Translations under genes and position numbers: made by a program
Assembly: GCA_046349035.1 (NCBI GenBank)
Contig: JAXMDC010000004.1
Span: 124,001 to 188,000 of the forward strand
Direction of reading: 5' to 3'
Source: JAXMDC01 sp046349035
Lineage (GTDB): Bacteria; Pseudomonadota; Alphaproteobacteria; Rhizobiales; Kaistiaceae
Length of the DNA: 64,000 nt
Shown here: positions 43,725-51,960 of the stretch, in pieces
How the letters are laid out: every line of letters begins with the position of its first letter
Position numbering within the stretch: the stretch's first letter is position 1
Notes under the pieces: model-generated
The model's input: only the letters and a program-made list of their open reading frames with translations
Database searches by the model: none
What the model was told of the DNA's origin: nothing

Positions 43725-44288
43725 GTGGTGACCTCATCAGGCCGCGCCCGGAAAGTATTAAAGTGGTTGTTTCGCTCACGACCAATGGTTTTCGCAACGA
43801 CGCTGGGGGGAGCGACGATCGCATTGACGCTCACCGCATACGCCCAAACGGCTCCCTTCGACCCAGCGGCTGTCGCGGCCGGCCGCGGCATTTGGACCAG
43901 CAAAGCCAATTGCCAGATTTGCCACGGCTGGGCCGGCGACGGCGAGAAGATGGACAACCAGATGCCCGACGGGGCCAATCTGCGCGAGACCTTCATGACG
44001 CGCGACCAGATTGTCGAGGCGATCAAGTGCGGAAAGCCCGGGCTCGGCATGCCTGCTTTCGACCGCACTGCATATACGGCAAACAACAAGTGTTACGGCA
44101 TGACGAGAGCTGAACTAAATAGGTCCGGTCAGGTTCTTGCTGACGCCCTCGCACCGCTGACGGATCGTGAGATCAACACGGTTGTCGACTTTCTTTTTGC
44201 CAAAATCATCGGCAAGGGCCCGCTGACGCGCGCCAATTGCACCGACCTCTTTGACAAGGAAGTCGACGTCTGCAAGGGCTTGCCTTAG
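43725..44288 (+). CDS. Periplasmic monoheme c-type cytochrome, likely partner of the PQQ dehydrogenase
   Basis: The 187-residue protein starts at GTG (43725 or the adjacent GTG at 43728) with GAGG just upstream. It has a long basic leader and signal segment (VFATTLGGATIALTLTAYAQ). The heme c site is CQICHG, with a probable axial Met in GLGMPAF. Four additional Cys (IKCGKP, NKCYG, ANCTDL, DVCKGL) probably form disulfides, an unusual number for a small cytochrome c. It converges with the PQQ dehydrogenase gene around a shared terminator, and electron transfer from that quinoprotein is the likely role. Pairing is inferred from position. Confidence 0.88.
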   Translation: MVTSSGRARKVLKWLFRSRPMVFATTLGGATIALTLTAYAQTAPFDPAAVAAGRGIWTSKANCQICHGWAGDGEKMDNQMPDGANLRETFMTRDQIVEAIKCGKPGLGMPAFDRTAYTANNKCYGMTRAELNRSGQVLADALAPLTDREINTVVDFLFAKIIGKGPLTRANCTDLFDKEVDVCKGLP

Positions 44289-44313
44289 GGCTTCTCCAAG
44301 CCAACATCGACAC

Positions 44314-44352
44314 AAAAAGGAAGGGGCGGGTAGGATTTCCTGCCCGCCCCTT
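44314..44352. terminator. Terminator shared by the convergent cytochrome c and PQQ dehydrogenase genes
   Basis: A perfect 10-bp GC-rich stem (44321-44330 with 44343-44352), extended inside by agg/cct, is followed on the minus strand by a run of T (five A at 44314-44318 on the plus strand). It is a strong terminator for the minus-strand PQQ gene. On the plus strand the hairpin lacks a clear T run and may be weaker. Confidence 0.8.
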
Positions 44353-44374
44353 CTGATTTCCGATCCGCCCGAGA

Positions 44375-46141
44375 TTAGTTCAAGGCGAAGACGAAGAGAT
44401 AGCTCGTGTCGAGCAGGTTGTCGTACTTCACCGGATGGAGGTGGCGACCGCCAGCCTGTACGGCAATGTACTGCTTCGGCCCGATCGCGTAGGTCATCGG
44501 CGCAGCCTTCAGGGGCGTGCCGAGCTGGATGCGATAGAGTTCCTCGAGCGTCTCGTCGTTATAGGCGACGAACGCGCCATCCTGCAGGGCGGTGAACACA
44601 ACGCCACCGGCGGTCGCCAGAACTCCCGACCGATTTTCGATCTCGGTAATCGACTTGGCAATGACCTTCTGGTTGATCGGGTCGTACGCCGTGATCGACC
44701 CATAATAGAGGTCGCTCGTCGTGGTCCGCTTACCGCTCTTGGCATTGTCGATGCCACCGGCGTTGGAACGATAGGCAGTCTGACCCGTGTCGCCACTGAA
44801 GCAGCCCTCCGAGCCGACGCCGTAGGCGATGTTCTTGACCGGGTTGAACGCCGGCGGCTGGTGAGCCACACCACCGTGCCAAGTCGGGCAGGTACGCTTG
44901 GGCTTATCGCCGCGCAGCGGGTGGGACTCAGGGATGTAGGTCTGAATGTTCTTCGACGGGTCGTACTCCACCGGCTTGCCGGTCTTGGGGTCTAGACCCT
45001 TGGTCCAGTTCAGATCGTTAACGTACTGCGCGCCGCCGATGAACGAGCCGTTTGTCCGATCCAGCGAATAGAACATACCGTTACGGCCGAAGTGCAGAAT
45101 GGTCTTGCGGGTCTGGCCGTTGACGGGCAAGTCTGCAAGCATATGTACGCCGATTTCGTCGTAATCCCAGGACTCGTTCGGCACGTACTGGAAGTAGAAC
45201 TTCAGCTTACCGGTGTCGGTATCAAGGGCGATCATCGAGTCAGTGTAGAGGTTGTCGCCCGGCCGCGCCTCGGGATCGTAAGACGGCACCGGGTTACCCG
45301 TACCCCAGATCGACAGGTTCTGAGCCGGGTCGTACGAGCCGGTCTGCCAGATGCCACCGCCGCCGGTCTTCCACGCGTTGTGGTCGTCCTTCCAAGTCTC
45401 TGAGCCGGGTTCGCCGGGAGACGGCACGACATAGAAGCGCCACTTCTCGGCGCCTGTCTTGACGTCGAGAGCGGCGACCCAGCCGCGGGTTCCGGCGTCG
45501 CCATTGTACTGCGCCACCTGCGCAAGATTGCGAGCCGTGATCGGCGCTGTGTCGAATGCTTCTTTGGTACCGAACTCATTCTTCACCGCCACCTGCTTGT
45601 CCCAAAGGATTTCGCCGGTGTCGCGATCCATCGCCACCACGCGTCCGTCTACCAGAGCGTTGACGATCATGTCGTTCCACAGCGCAATGCCACGGGTGCG
45701 CGGACCATTGCCCTCATGCTGCACGCCGGGGTCCGTAATCCAAAGGAACTCGGGGTGGATCGGATCGCGTACGTCGAGCTTGTAAACCGTACCCCACCCG
45801 GTCACCGCATACATGAAGCCGCCGTCGACGAGGGGGTTCGCCTCGTTTTCCGGTCCGTTGACGCCGACATCCTTCATGTCGCCCAGCGCCATGGCGAAGA
45901 CCAGCTTCAAATCCTTGACGTTGTTGCGGTTGATCTGGGTAAGCCGGGAATACCGGTGCGAGGCGTAGTTCTGGTTCATGATGATCCAGTTCTGCGGCTC
46001 GCGATCGGCGTTGATCAGACGATCGGAGTTGACGTCGAGCTTGTAGGTCGCGGCGGAGGCCGGCAACGCCATCGCCGCCAGTGCCACGCCCCCCATCAGC
46101 AGGGCCCGAGCGGCGGCATTTCTGTTGAACTTAGAGGTCAT
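44375..46141 (-). CDS. PQQ-dependent alcohol dehydrogenase (methanol/ethanol family) with lanthanide-type DYD motif
   Basis: The 588-residue protein has a signal peptide (ALLMGGVALAAMALPASA) and an eight-bladed quinoprotein fold. Landmarks are NYASHRYSRLTQINRNNV, IWGTGNPVP with RPGDNLYTD, and the catalytic-Asp region ESWDYDEIG. Asp-Tyr-Asp (326-328) is the signature of lanthanide-dependent enzymes (XoxF, ExaF/PedH); calcium enzymes have Ala, Ser or Thr at the third place. The vicinal Cys pair over PQQ in many family members is absent (GPRTRGIALW). The ATG at 46141 is chosen because GGGAG lies eight bases upstream. No PQQ-synthesis gene is in the window, and the alcohol oxidised cannot be read from sequence. 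Confidence 0.9.
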   Translation of the reverse strand: MTSKFNRNAAARALLMGGVALAAMALPASAATYKLDVNSDRLINADREPQNWIIMNQNYASHRYSRLTQINRNNVKDLKLVFAMALGDMKDVGVNGPENEANPLVDGGFMYAVTGWGTVYKLDVRDPIHPEFLWITDPGVQHEGNGPRTRGIALWNDMIVNALVDGRVVAMDRDTGEILWDKQVAVKNEFGTKEAFDTAPITARNLAQVAQYNGDAGTRGWVAALDVKTGAEKWRFYVVPSPGEPGSETWKDDHNAWKTGGGGIWQTGSYDPAQNLSIWGTGNPVPSYDPEARPGDNLYTDSMIALDTDTGKLKFYFQYVPNESWDYDEIGVHMLADLPVNGQTRKTILHFGRNGMFYSLDRTNGSFIGGAQYVNDLNWTKGLDPKTGKPVEYDPSKNIQTYIPESHPLRGDKPKRTCPTWHGGVAHQPPAFNPVKNIAYGVGSEGCFSGDTGQTAYRSNAGGIDNAKSGKRTTTSDLYYGSITAYDPINQKVIAKSITEIENRSGVLATAGGVVFTALQDGAFVAYNDETLEELYRIQLGTPLKAAPMTYAIGPKQYIAVQAGGRHLHPVKYDNLLDTSYLFVFALN

Positions 46142-46352
46142 CCCCTTCACTCCCTATTCTTGGCGACGCCGCCACCCGGGTGGAACCGACGAGGGCGTCG
46201 ACGCGCGCGATCGCACGCCACGGACACAAAGGATTGGCAGCAATCTCCCTATCCGCCGGGCGAAAACCCAAGCGAAACCTAAGGATACGGCGCGGAGCAC
46301 GCAAACTCAACCGGCCCGGCCTCACCTTTCCGTGCCCCGGGGGCGCACCAGG

Positions 46353-47615
46353 CTAGCTAAGCAGTCGTGCGACCGACCCCCGGTAGTAGAGAGCTACCGC
46401 TGGGATGGTTGCGAGCAGCAAGCCGGCCAACGCTCCGACCGCAGCCAACCAAAGCTCGTCCAAGGTAATGCTAGCGCTGAGGGCTACGCCACTCCATTGG
46501 CTCGCGAAAACGGCGAGCACCTGAGCCGCAGCAACGCCTACGAGGAGCCCGAGGACCGCGCCACCGACGATCACCAGCCCGGCAAAGCTCCAGACCGTAG
46601 CGAAAACATAGAGTCGCGAGGCGCCAAGCGCCCGCAGAACGGCAAACTGCCGTTCGAAGAGCTTCATCAGGGCGATGATCCCGGCGAAAATCGACAGGAA
46701 GACCAGGACTTCCGTCACCCACGCCATGAGGCTCATGAAGTACTGCACGTTGCCAATGAGATTGTAGGTCTGGAGGAGCACTTCAGCGGGGAAGAAGGCC
46801 ATACTCCGCTCGGTGTTGTACGCCTGACGCAACGCATAGGCCGCCCCGAATGTCCGGAACTTGACGACCAGCGCAGGCAGTCCCGGAAGCCGCGCCGGAT
46901 CGAAGGGCAGGCCGATCGCTGGACTACCGTCGGGATGCCCGGTCGGCAGACCGTGCGCCTCCCAGATGCGTTCGATGGGAACGATGACAGCCCGGTCCCA
47001 GGGATTGCCGATCCGCCGCATCCGGCCGACAACCTTGATCGTGTATTCGTGATGCCCTTCCTGAGCGACAGGTAACTCTGCACCGAAATTTTCCGCGCCG
47101 TGCGCCGGCTGGAGAAGATCGCCGTCGAGGAAGGGAACATCGGCGCCGACGACTGCCTCGTCCTCTGCAGCGAACATCCGCCCTGTAATCAGGCCTCCAC
47201 TGAGATTGGCGACAAAGGGCCCGATCGTGCCGATGACTTGATATCCATTGACGTTGTCGCCGAAGCCGATCGGCGCCGCGTACTCCGCCCGCGGATCGCT
47301 GATGAGCTTAGCGATCACAGACGGATCCAGGAGTTGCACGGCTTTTGGCTGCAGAAAGATGGTGCTGAGAACGATATCGAATTGGCTGCCAGGGGCCGCC
47401 ACGATCAGGTTGAAACGTTCGGCAGCGGCGGCGCTACCCTGACGAAACGAACGCTCCAGGGCCGATATCCCGACGCCGAGCGCCACTGCGATCGCGATTA
47501 CGCCGATGAAGATGCCTGTCGTCACCGGATAGCGGCGCACCGTCGCGGTAGCTACCGGAAACGGATTGAGCCGGAGCGCCGCCGGCACCAGCCGTCTGAG
47601 GCCGAGCCGGCTCAC
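46353..47615 (-). CDS. FtsX/MacB-type ABC transporter permease
   Basis: The 420-residue protein has the four-helix FtsX/MacB layout. One N-terminal helix (TTGIFIGVIAIAVALGVGISALE) is followed by a large periplasmic domain (about 55-280), then three C-terminal helices including LMAWVTEVLVFLSIFAGIIALMKLFERQFAVLRALGA. The LERQFAVLRALGAS-like stretch is the coupling helix that contacts the ATPase. Such permeases export lipids or peptides or transmit force; they are not classical importers. Its ATG overlaps the ATPase stop, so the pair forms one complex. Confidence 0.9.
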   Translation of the reverse strand: MSRLGLRRLVPAALRLNPFPVATATVRRYPVTTGIFIGVIAIAVALGVGISALERSFRQGSAAAAERFNLIVAAPGSQFDIVLSTIFLQPKAVQLLDPSVIAKLISDPRAEYAAPIGFGDNVNGYQVIGTIGPFVANLSGGLITGRMFAAEDEAVVGADVPFLDGDLLQPAHGAENFGAELPVAQEGHHEYTIKVVGRMRRIGNPWDRAVIVPIERIWEAHGLPTGHPDGSPAIGLPFDPARLPGLPALVVKFRTFGAAYALRQAYNTERSMAFFPAEVLLQTYNLIGNVQYFMSLMAWVTEVLVFLSIFAGIIALMKLFERQFAVLRALGASRLYVFATVWSFAGLVIVGGAVLGLLVGVAAAQVLAVFASQWSGVALSASITLDELWLAAVGALAGLLLATIPAVALYYRGSVARLLS

Positions 47616-48310
47616 GCCGCCTGCTCCGACGGTCGCCCATCGCTAACAACGGCACCCCGTTCAAGGCGAACGATCCGCTCGGCCCGTTCGATGAGCAGCC
47701 GATCATGACTGACGGCGATAACCGTCCGCCCGGCACGGGCGCTCGCCTCGATTTCAGCGGCGACTTGGACCGCTGCAGCCTCGTCGAGGCTGGCAGTCGG
47801 CTCATCCGCGAGCAGGATCGGCGGATCGAAAAGCAGGGCCCGCGCTATGGCCACGCGCTGGCGCTCGCCGCGGGAGAGCTCGCGGATCCCCTTCCTCCGC
47901 ATCGGCACCTGCAATTGCTCCAGCAACGCCTCGGCGCGCTGGCGCAACACCCGGGGCACCCGTGTATGCGAAAAGGAAGCCGGAAGAAGGACATTGCCGA
48001 GCGGCGTGAGCTGATCGATTAGATGGAAGTCTTGGAAGACCAGCCCCACATGCTCACGCCGCCACGCGTCTCTCTGGCCTTCGCGCAGGCGCGAAACCTC
48101 CAAGCCATCCCACAGAACCGAACCGGTGGTCGGACGCAGGATGCTCGCTGCCACATGGAGGAGCGTCGTCTTTCCGGAGCCCGAGGGGCCCGTCAACACG
48201 ACAAGTCCCCCGGGGCGAACCGTCAGAAATGGCACGCTGAGCGCCGGGGGGCCGGGCGAGCGATTGAATGCGACCGTTACACCGGTCATCTCCAGCGTTG
48301 CGCCAGCCAT
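47612..48310 (-). CDS. LolD-like ABC transporter ATP-binding protein
   Basis: The 232-residue ATPase has Walker A LTGPSGSGKTTLLH, a Q-loop region (GLVFQDFHLIDQLT), the signature LSRGERQRVAIARAL, Walker B ILLADEPTASLD and a switch His in VIAVSHDRL, all intact. The sequence is of the LolD/MacB type that pairs with FtsX-like permeases. The stop overlaps the permease start in an ATGA. A Tat-exported protein gene lies 56 bases upstream in the same orientation, making a likely three-gene operon. Confidence 0.92.
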   Translation of the reverse strand: MAGATLEMTGVTVAFNRSPGPPALSVPFLTVRPGGLVVLTGPSGSGKTTLLHVAASILRPTTGSVLWDGLEVSRLREGQRDAWRREHVGLVFQDFHLIDQLTPLGNVLLPASFSHTRVPRVLRQRAEALLEQLQVPMRRKGIRELSRGERQRVAIARALLFDPPILLADEPTASLDEAAAVQVAAEIEASARAGRTVIAVSHDRLLIERAERIVRLERGAVVSDGRPSEQAA

Positions 48311-48366
48311 TTATCGCCAACCCGGCTCCGCGCAACGGCGCCACGCTCCGGTTGCCGCGACTTCCG

Positions 48367-48852
48367 TCAGAAGCCGAGGTTCCGGGGGCCGCCTGGCCTG
48401 ATGACCTGCGTGTTGGGCAGGCGAACGTAATTGGCGCCCTTCACCCGGACCTTGCTGACGAAACCCGTCTCTGCGTCGGTCTCCTCGCCCAACTCGAGCT
48501 TACCGGAGACGCGGATCGGAATCTGATAGTCGACCACCCGGATCGGGCCGTCAGCGTAGACGACGACGATGTTCTCGGGCCACTCGGCCGCGGCCGAGCA
48601 GAACGGACAAATCGCCATTGGCACATTGGCCAGGACAAAGAACTTAGCGTCGGCCGTCAGCGGGGGAGCCATGTAGCCGACGATCGCTACCGGAGTCTTG
48701 TTGAAGAGGCGGGCCTGCTCCGAAAAATCTCCGCCCTTGTAGAGGGCATCCCAGGCCAAATCACCGGTCGCCGCGAGTGCCGACCGAACGCCAGCCGCCG
48801 CAGCCAGCCCTGCGGCTGCACCACCCAGAAGAACATCCCGGCGGTCAATCAT
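48367..48852 (-). CDS. Tat-exported small protein with CPFC motif (DUF3299-like)
   Basis: The 161-residue protein starts IDRRDVLLGGAAAGLAAAAG, a twin-arginine signal. The mature part has VAIVGYMAPPLTADAKFFVLANVP, the Cys pair MAICPFCSAA and VDYQIPIRVSGKLELGEE. The GYM-(x)n-FxL arrangement before a Cys-containing loop and the closing V-SG-L strand resemble DUF3299 proteins, which accompany ABC genes in the Vibrio zinc-regulated Zrg system. The match is by pattern only. CPFC might bind metal or be redox active. It begins the operon with the ATPase and permease; GGAG lies seven bases before the start. Confidence 0.72.
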   Translation of the reverse strand: MIDRRDVLLGGAAAGLAAAAGVRSALAATGDLAWDALYKGGDFSEQARLFNKTPVAIVGYMAPPLTADAKFFVLANVPMAICPFCSAAAEWPENIVVVYADGPIRVVDYQIPIRVSGKLELGEETDAETGFVSKVRVKGANYVRLPNTQVIRPGGPRNLGF

Positions 48853-48884
48853 TGCCTAGCTCCGCCTTGTCGAAAGATATTTCA

Positions 48885-48913
48885 ATTATAGGCCCTTCTT
48901 GTGCTTTTCTCCA
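48885..48913 (-). promoter_or_regulatory. Sigma-70-type promoter of the CPFC-protein/ABC operon
   Basis: On the minus strand a perfect TATAAT (48890-48885) is preceded, with a 17-base spacer, by TGGAGA (48913-48908), which matches four of six -35 positions. Transcription would start near 48878, about 26 bases before the ATG at 48852. The AT-rich stretch is conspicuous in this GC-rich sequence. Confidence 0.5.
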
Positions 48914-48994
48914 GCCATTGCCGGCCTCCTAGTCTGCCGGTTGAGGACCGGCGCGGCGCTTGTCCACCCGGCGGGCGGTCTCTAGATTTGCGCC

Positions 48995-50338
48995 ATGACC
49001 GCCCAACTCGACCTTTCCGACCTGTTGACTCGCGCAGCCCGCTTGGTTGAGGCCGCCCGCCGCGCGGGAGCCGACGCCGCAGACGCTGTGTCGGTCCGCG
49101 GAGTGTCCCTCGGTGTGGACGTCCGCCTTGGCAAGATCGAAGAGACCAGCCGGGCCGAAGGCGACGATTTCACGCTGCGAGTCTTCGTCGGGCGGCGCAG
49201 CGCCGCCGTGTCCGCCAATGTTGTGACCGATCCGCTCGCGCTTGCCGAGCGAGCCGTCGCGATGGCTAAGGTCGCACCGCAAGACCCTTTCGCCGGCCTC
49301 GCCGATGCCGACCGCCTGGCACACCAGTTCCCGGAACTCGACCTTCTCGATGACACAATCCCTACCCCCGCCGAACTGACCGAGGCGGCTCAGGCAGCCG
49401 AGGATGCGATGCGCGCGGTGCCGGGGGTTACGAATTCTGGAGGGGCATCTGCGGGCTGGTCGCTCGGTGGAATGGTCCTTGCGACATCGACCGGCTTCCG
49501 TGGTTCGCACATCGGCAGCCGCTTCGCCATCTCTGCCTCGGCAATCGCCGGCTCCGGCACGTCAATGGAGCGCGACTCAGAGGGTTACTCCAGAACCCAT
49601 CGCACCGACCTCCCCGACCCGGCCGCTATCGGGCGGACTGCGGGTGAACGGGCCGTTCGCCGCCTCAACCCGCGCAAGCCTCCAACCGGACATTCGACGA
49701 TCGTTTACGACCGGCGCGTCGCTTCCGGTCTTCTCGGCCACCTCGCCGGCGCCACCAACGGCGCCGCGATTGCTCGTAAGACAAGCTTTCTCAAAGACGC
49801 CCTCGAAACGCAGATCATGCCCTCCGCAATAACCATCGTCGACGATCCAACGCGGCGGCGCGGCCTCGGATCGAGCCCCTTCGATGGCGAGGGAATTGCG
49901 TCCGAACCGCTCAATCTAGTGGCCGGCGGCATGCTGCGAACGTGGTTCCTCGACTCCGCGACGGCGCGCGAACTCGGGATGACGACCAACGGACGAGCCG
50001 GACGCGGCGGCGGCGCGACTTCCCCGCGAGCGACCAACCTTACCCTCCTCCCAGGTTCTGTCAGCCGAGACAGCCTGCTGCGTGACGTCGGCACTGGAAT
50101 TTATGTCACTGAATTCATCGGCATGGGCGTTAACGGCGTAACCGGCGACTACAGCCGCGGCGCCGCGGGCTTTCTGATCGAGAAGGGCGAATTGACCACG
50201 CCAGTGAGCGAGATCACCATAGCCGGCAACCTCAGGGACATGTACCGACGCATGTCCGTCGCCGACGACCTTGAGTACCGGTTTGCTGTCAACTCGCCGA
50301 CCGTCGCCATCGAGGGGTTGACCGTTGCCGGTCGCTAG
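48995..50338 (+). CDS. tldE: TldE/PmbA, partner subunit of the TldD protease
   Basis: The 447-residue protein matches TldE (PmbA): AEGDDFTLRVFVGRRSAAVS near the N-terminus, YDRRVASGLLGHLAGATNGAAIARKTSFL, and YVTEFIGMGVNGVTGDYSRGAAGFLIEKG at the C-terminus. TldE has no metal site of its own and forms a heterodimer with TldD, found at about 8.5 kb in this window. It starts a plus-strand run that continues through lpxK; cysQ overlaps its end by 14 bases. Confidence 0.94.
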   Translation: MTAQLDLSDLLTRAARLVEAARRAGADAADAVSVRGVSLGVDVRLGKIEETSRAEGDDFTLRVFVGRRSAAVSANVVTDPLALAERAVAMAKVAPQDPFAGLADADRLAHQFPELDLLDDTIPTPAELTEAAQAAEDAMRAVPGVTNSGGASAGWSLGGMVLATSTGFRGSHIGSRFAISASAIAGSGTSMERDSEGYSRTHRTDLPDPAAIGRTAGERAVRRLNPRKPPTGHSTIVYDRRVASGLLGHLAGATNGAAIARKTSFLKDALETQIMPSAITIVDDPTRRRGLGSSPFDGEGIASEPLNLVAGGMLRTWFLDSATARELGMTTNGRAGRGGGATSPRATNLTLLPGSVSRDSLLRDVGTGIYVTEFIGMGVNGVTGDYSRGAAGFLIEKGELTTPVSEITIAGNLRDMYRRMSVADDLEYRFAVNSPTVAIEGLTVAGR

Positions 50339-51146
50339 CCCGACCGGGAGCGCCACGACCAGCGACCTTGCACTCCTGCTGGACGCCGGCCGCGAGGCTT
50401 CGGCGCTCGCCATGCGCTATTTCGCGGGCGGAGCCAAGCAGTGGCTGAAGGAAAACGGCACTCCGGTGTCGGAAGCCGACATCGCGGTCAGCCGGCTCCT
50501 GGCCGATCGCCTTCGCCTGGCTCGCCCCGACTATGGCTGGCTCTGCGAGGAAGATGAGGACGACGCCGGCCGCCTTGCCGCGTCCGCAGTGTTCATAATC
50601 GACCCGATTGACGGCACCCGTGAATTTCTCGCTGGTCGTCAGGAATGGACGATCTCGGTCGCCGTCGTGCGCGCCGGCCGACCCACGGCCGCCCTCTTGG
50701 CAGCCCCTGCCCTTGGGGAGACCTATTGGGCGGCGATTGGCGAAGGGACGTTTCTCGACGGCAGGCGGATGCTCGCCAGCGCCGCCGCCGATTTCGGCGG
50801 TGCCCGCCTTGCCGGCCCCAAGCGAGCACTCAGGGAGGTGGCGGCCCGAGCCGGTGTTCCGCCCGGCGACATTCGCTTTGTCGGCTCGCTGGCTTACCGC
50901 CTCGCCATGGTCTCGCTCGACCGCGCGGAGGTCGCCGTCGGCGCAAGCGGTTCGCGCGAATGGGATCTTGCTGCCGCAGACCTCCTTCTGCAGGAGTCGG
51001 GCGCGGCCCTCACTGACATCGCCGGCGATCCGATCCGCTACAACCGACCCGACACCATTCAGCCGCCAGTCATCGCTGCCGCGCCGGCTCTCGCCACCGA
51101 GGCGCGGCGACTTGTTGAAGGCGCGCTCGCTAACGAGACCGGGTGA
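50325..51146 (+). CDS. cysQ: CysQ-like 3'(2'),5'-bisphosphate nucleotidase (inositol monophosphatase family)
   Basis: The 273-residue protein shows the lithium-sensitive phosphatase metal motifs: WLCEEDEDD (first Glu), IIDPIDGTREFLAG (DPxDGT) and GASGSREWDLAAADLLL (WD). This is the CysQ/SuhB superfamily; the EFLAGRQEWTISVAV stretch favours CysQ, which degrades PAP from sulfate assimilation. Translation starts at TTG (50325) inside the end of tldE, or possibly a few codons later. The DUF374 gene follows after 58 bases. Confidence 0.86.
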   Translation: MPVASPTGSATTSDLALLLDAGREASALAMRYFAGGAKQWLKENGTPVSEADIAVSRLLADRLRLARPDYGWLCEEDEDDAGRLAASAVFIIDPIDGTREFLAGRQEWTISVAVVRAGRPTAALLAAPALGETYWAAIGEGTFLDGRRMLASAAADFGGARLAGPKRALREVAARAGVPPGDIRFVGSLAYRLAMVSLDRAEVAVGASGSREWDLAAADLLLQESGAALTDIAGDPIRYNRPDTIQPPVIAAAPALATEARRLVEGALANETG

Positions 51147-51204
51147 CGGCCGACAAGCCAGCCGGTAAAAGGGAGCGGCGCCTGATCGCTTGGAAGGGAG
51201 TCCC

Positions 51205-51960
51205 TTGCTCGAACGTCCCGAGCAACTTTCGCGTCCGCGCACGCAGCGTTCGTTTCGGTCATGGCTGAAGGGAGTCGGCCGCAGCGACGCGGCGCAGCGG
51301 GTGATCGGCAACGGCCTCGCGGCCTATCTTCGCCTGGTCCACGCGACCAGCCGGGTGATCTACACGCCGGCGCGGCCGGAGGATATTGTCGGCGATCAAC
51401 TCCCGGTCATTATCACCATGTGGCACGGGCAGCACTTCATGCTGCCCCTTATCCGCCCGCCGAACACGCCGGTCCGCGCATTGATTTCTCGCCATCGCGA
51501 TGGCGAAATAAACGCCATCGCGGCGCACCGGCTCGGCGTTCAGACCATCCGCGGATCGGGCGGTCGCGAGCGCCAAAACACGTTGAAGAAAGGTGGCATT
51601 CGCGGCTTTCTCGAAATGAAGTCGAGCCTCGATGCCGGGATATCGGTCTGCCTCACTGCAGATATCTCCAACGGGATCGCAAAGCGAGCCGGGCTGGGCG
51701 TTGTTGCCCTAGCCAAGGCGAGCGGCAGGCCGATCCTGCCGATCGCCTTCGCCTCCAACCGGCGGATCGAACTCCGGTCTTGGGACCGTGCCGCCGTCAA
51801 CCTACCGTTCAGTCGCGCCGCCTGCGTTACCGGCAACCTGATTTTCGTCGCGCCCGATGCCGACGCTGCCGCGCTTGAAGCCAAGCGCCTGGAGACCGAG
51901 CAGTCGCTGAACGCCGCCACTGAGGGCGCCTATCGGTTGGTCGACCGCCGGCATGGCTGA
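51205..51960 (+). CDS. Lysophospholipid acyltransferase-like protein, DUF374
   Basis: The 251-residue protein has TMWHGQHFMLPLI, SRHRDGEINAIAAHRLGVQTIRG and GISVCLTADISNG, the motifs of the DUF374 branch of the PlsC/LPLAT fold. This gene regularly precedes waaA in alphaproteobacteria and is thought to act on lipid A or a membrane lipid. The TTG at 51205 is chosen because GGGAG lies four bases before it; a TTG at 51190 is also in frame. The end overlaps waaA by eight bases. Confidence 0.87.
   Translation: MLERPEQLSRPRTQRSFRSWLKGVGRSDAAQRVIGNGLAAYLRLVHATSRVIYTPARPEDIVGDQLPVIITMWHGQHFMLPLIRPPNTPVRALISRHRDGEINAIAAHRLGVQTIRGSGGRERQNTLKKGGIRGFLEMKSSLDAGISVCLTADISNGIAKRAGLGVVALAKASGRPILPIAFASNRRIELRSWDRAAVNLPFSRAACVTGNLIFVAPDADAAALEAKRLETEQSLNAATEGAYRLVDRRHG

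Noticed and set aside
46353..48310. The ABC pair as the ABC-2 exporter typical of PQQ alcohol oxidation (Ped-type) clusters
   Set aside because: The permease is of the FtsX/MacB type with one N-terminal and three C-terminal helices, not the six-helix ABC-2 type.
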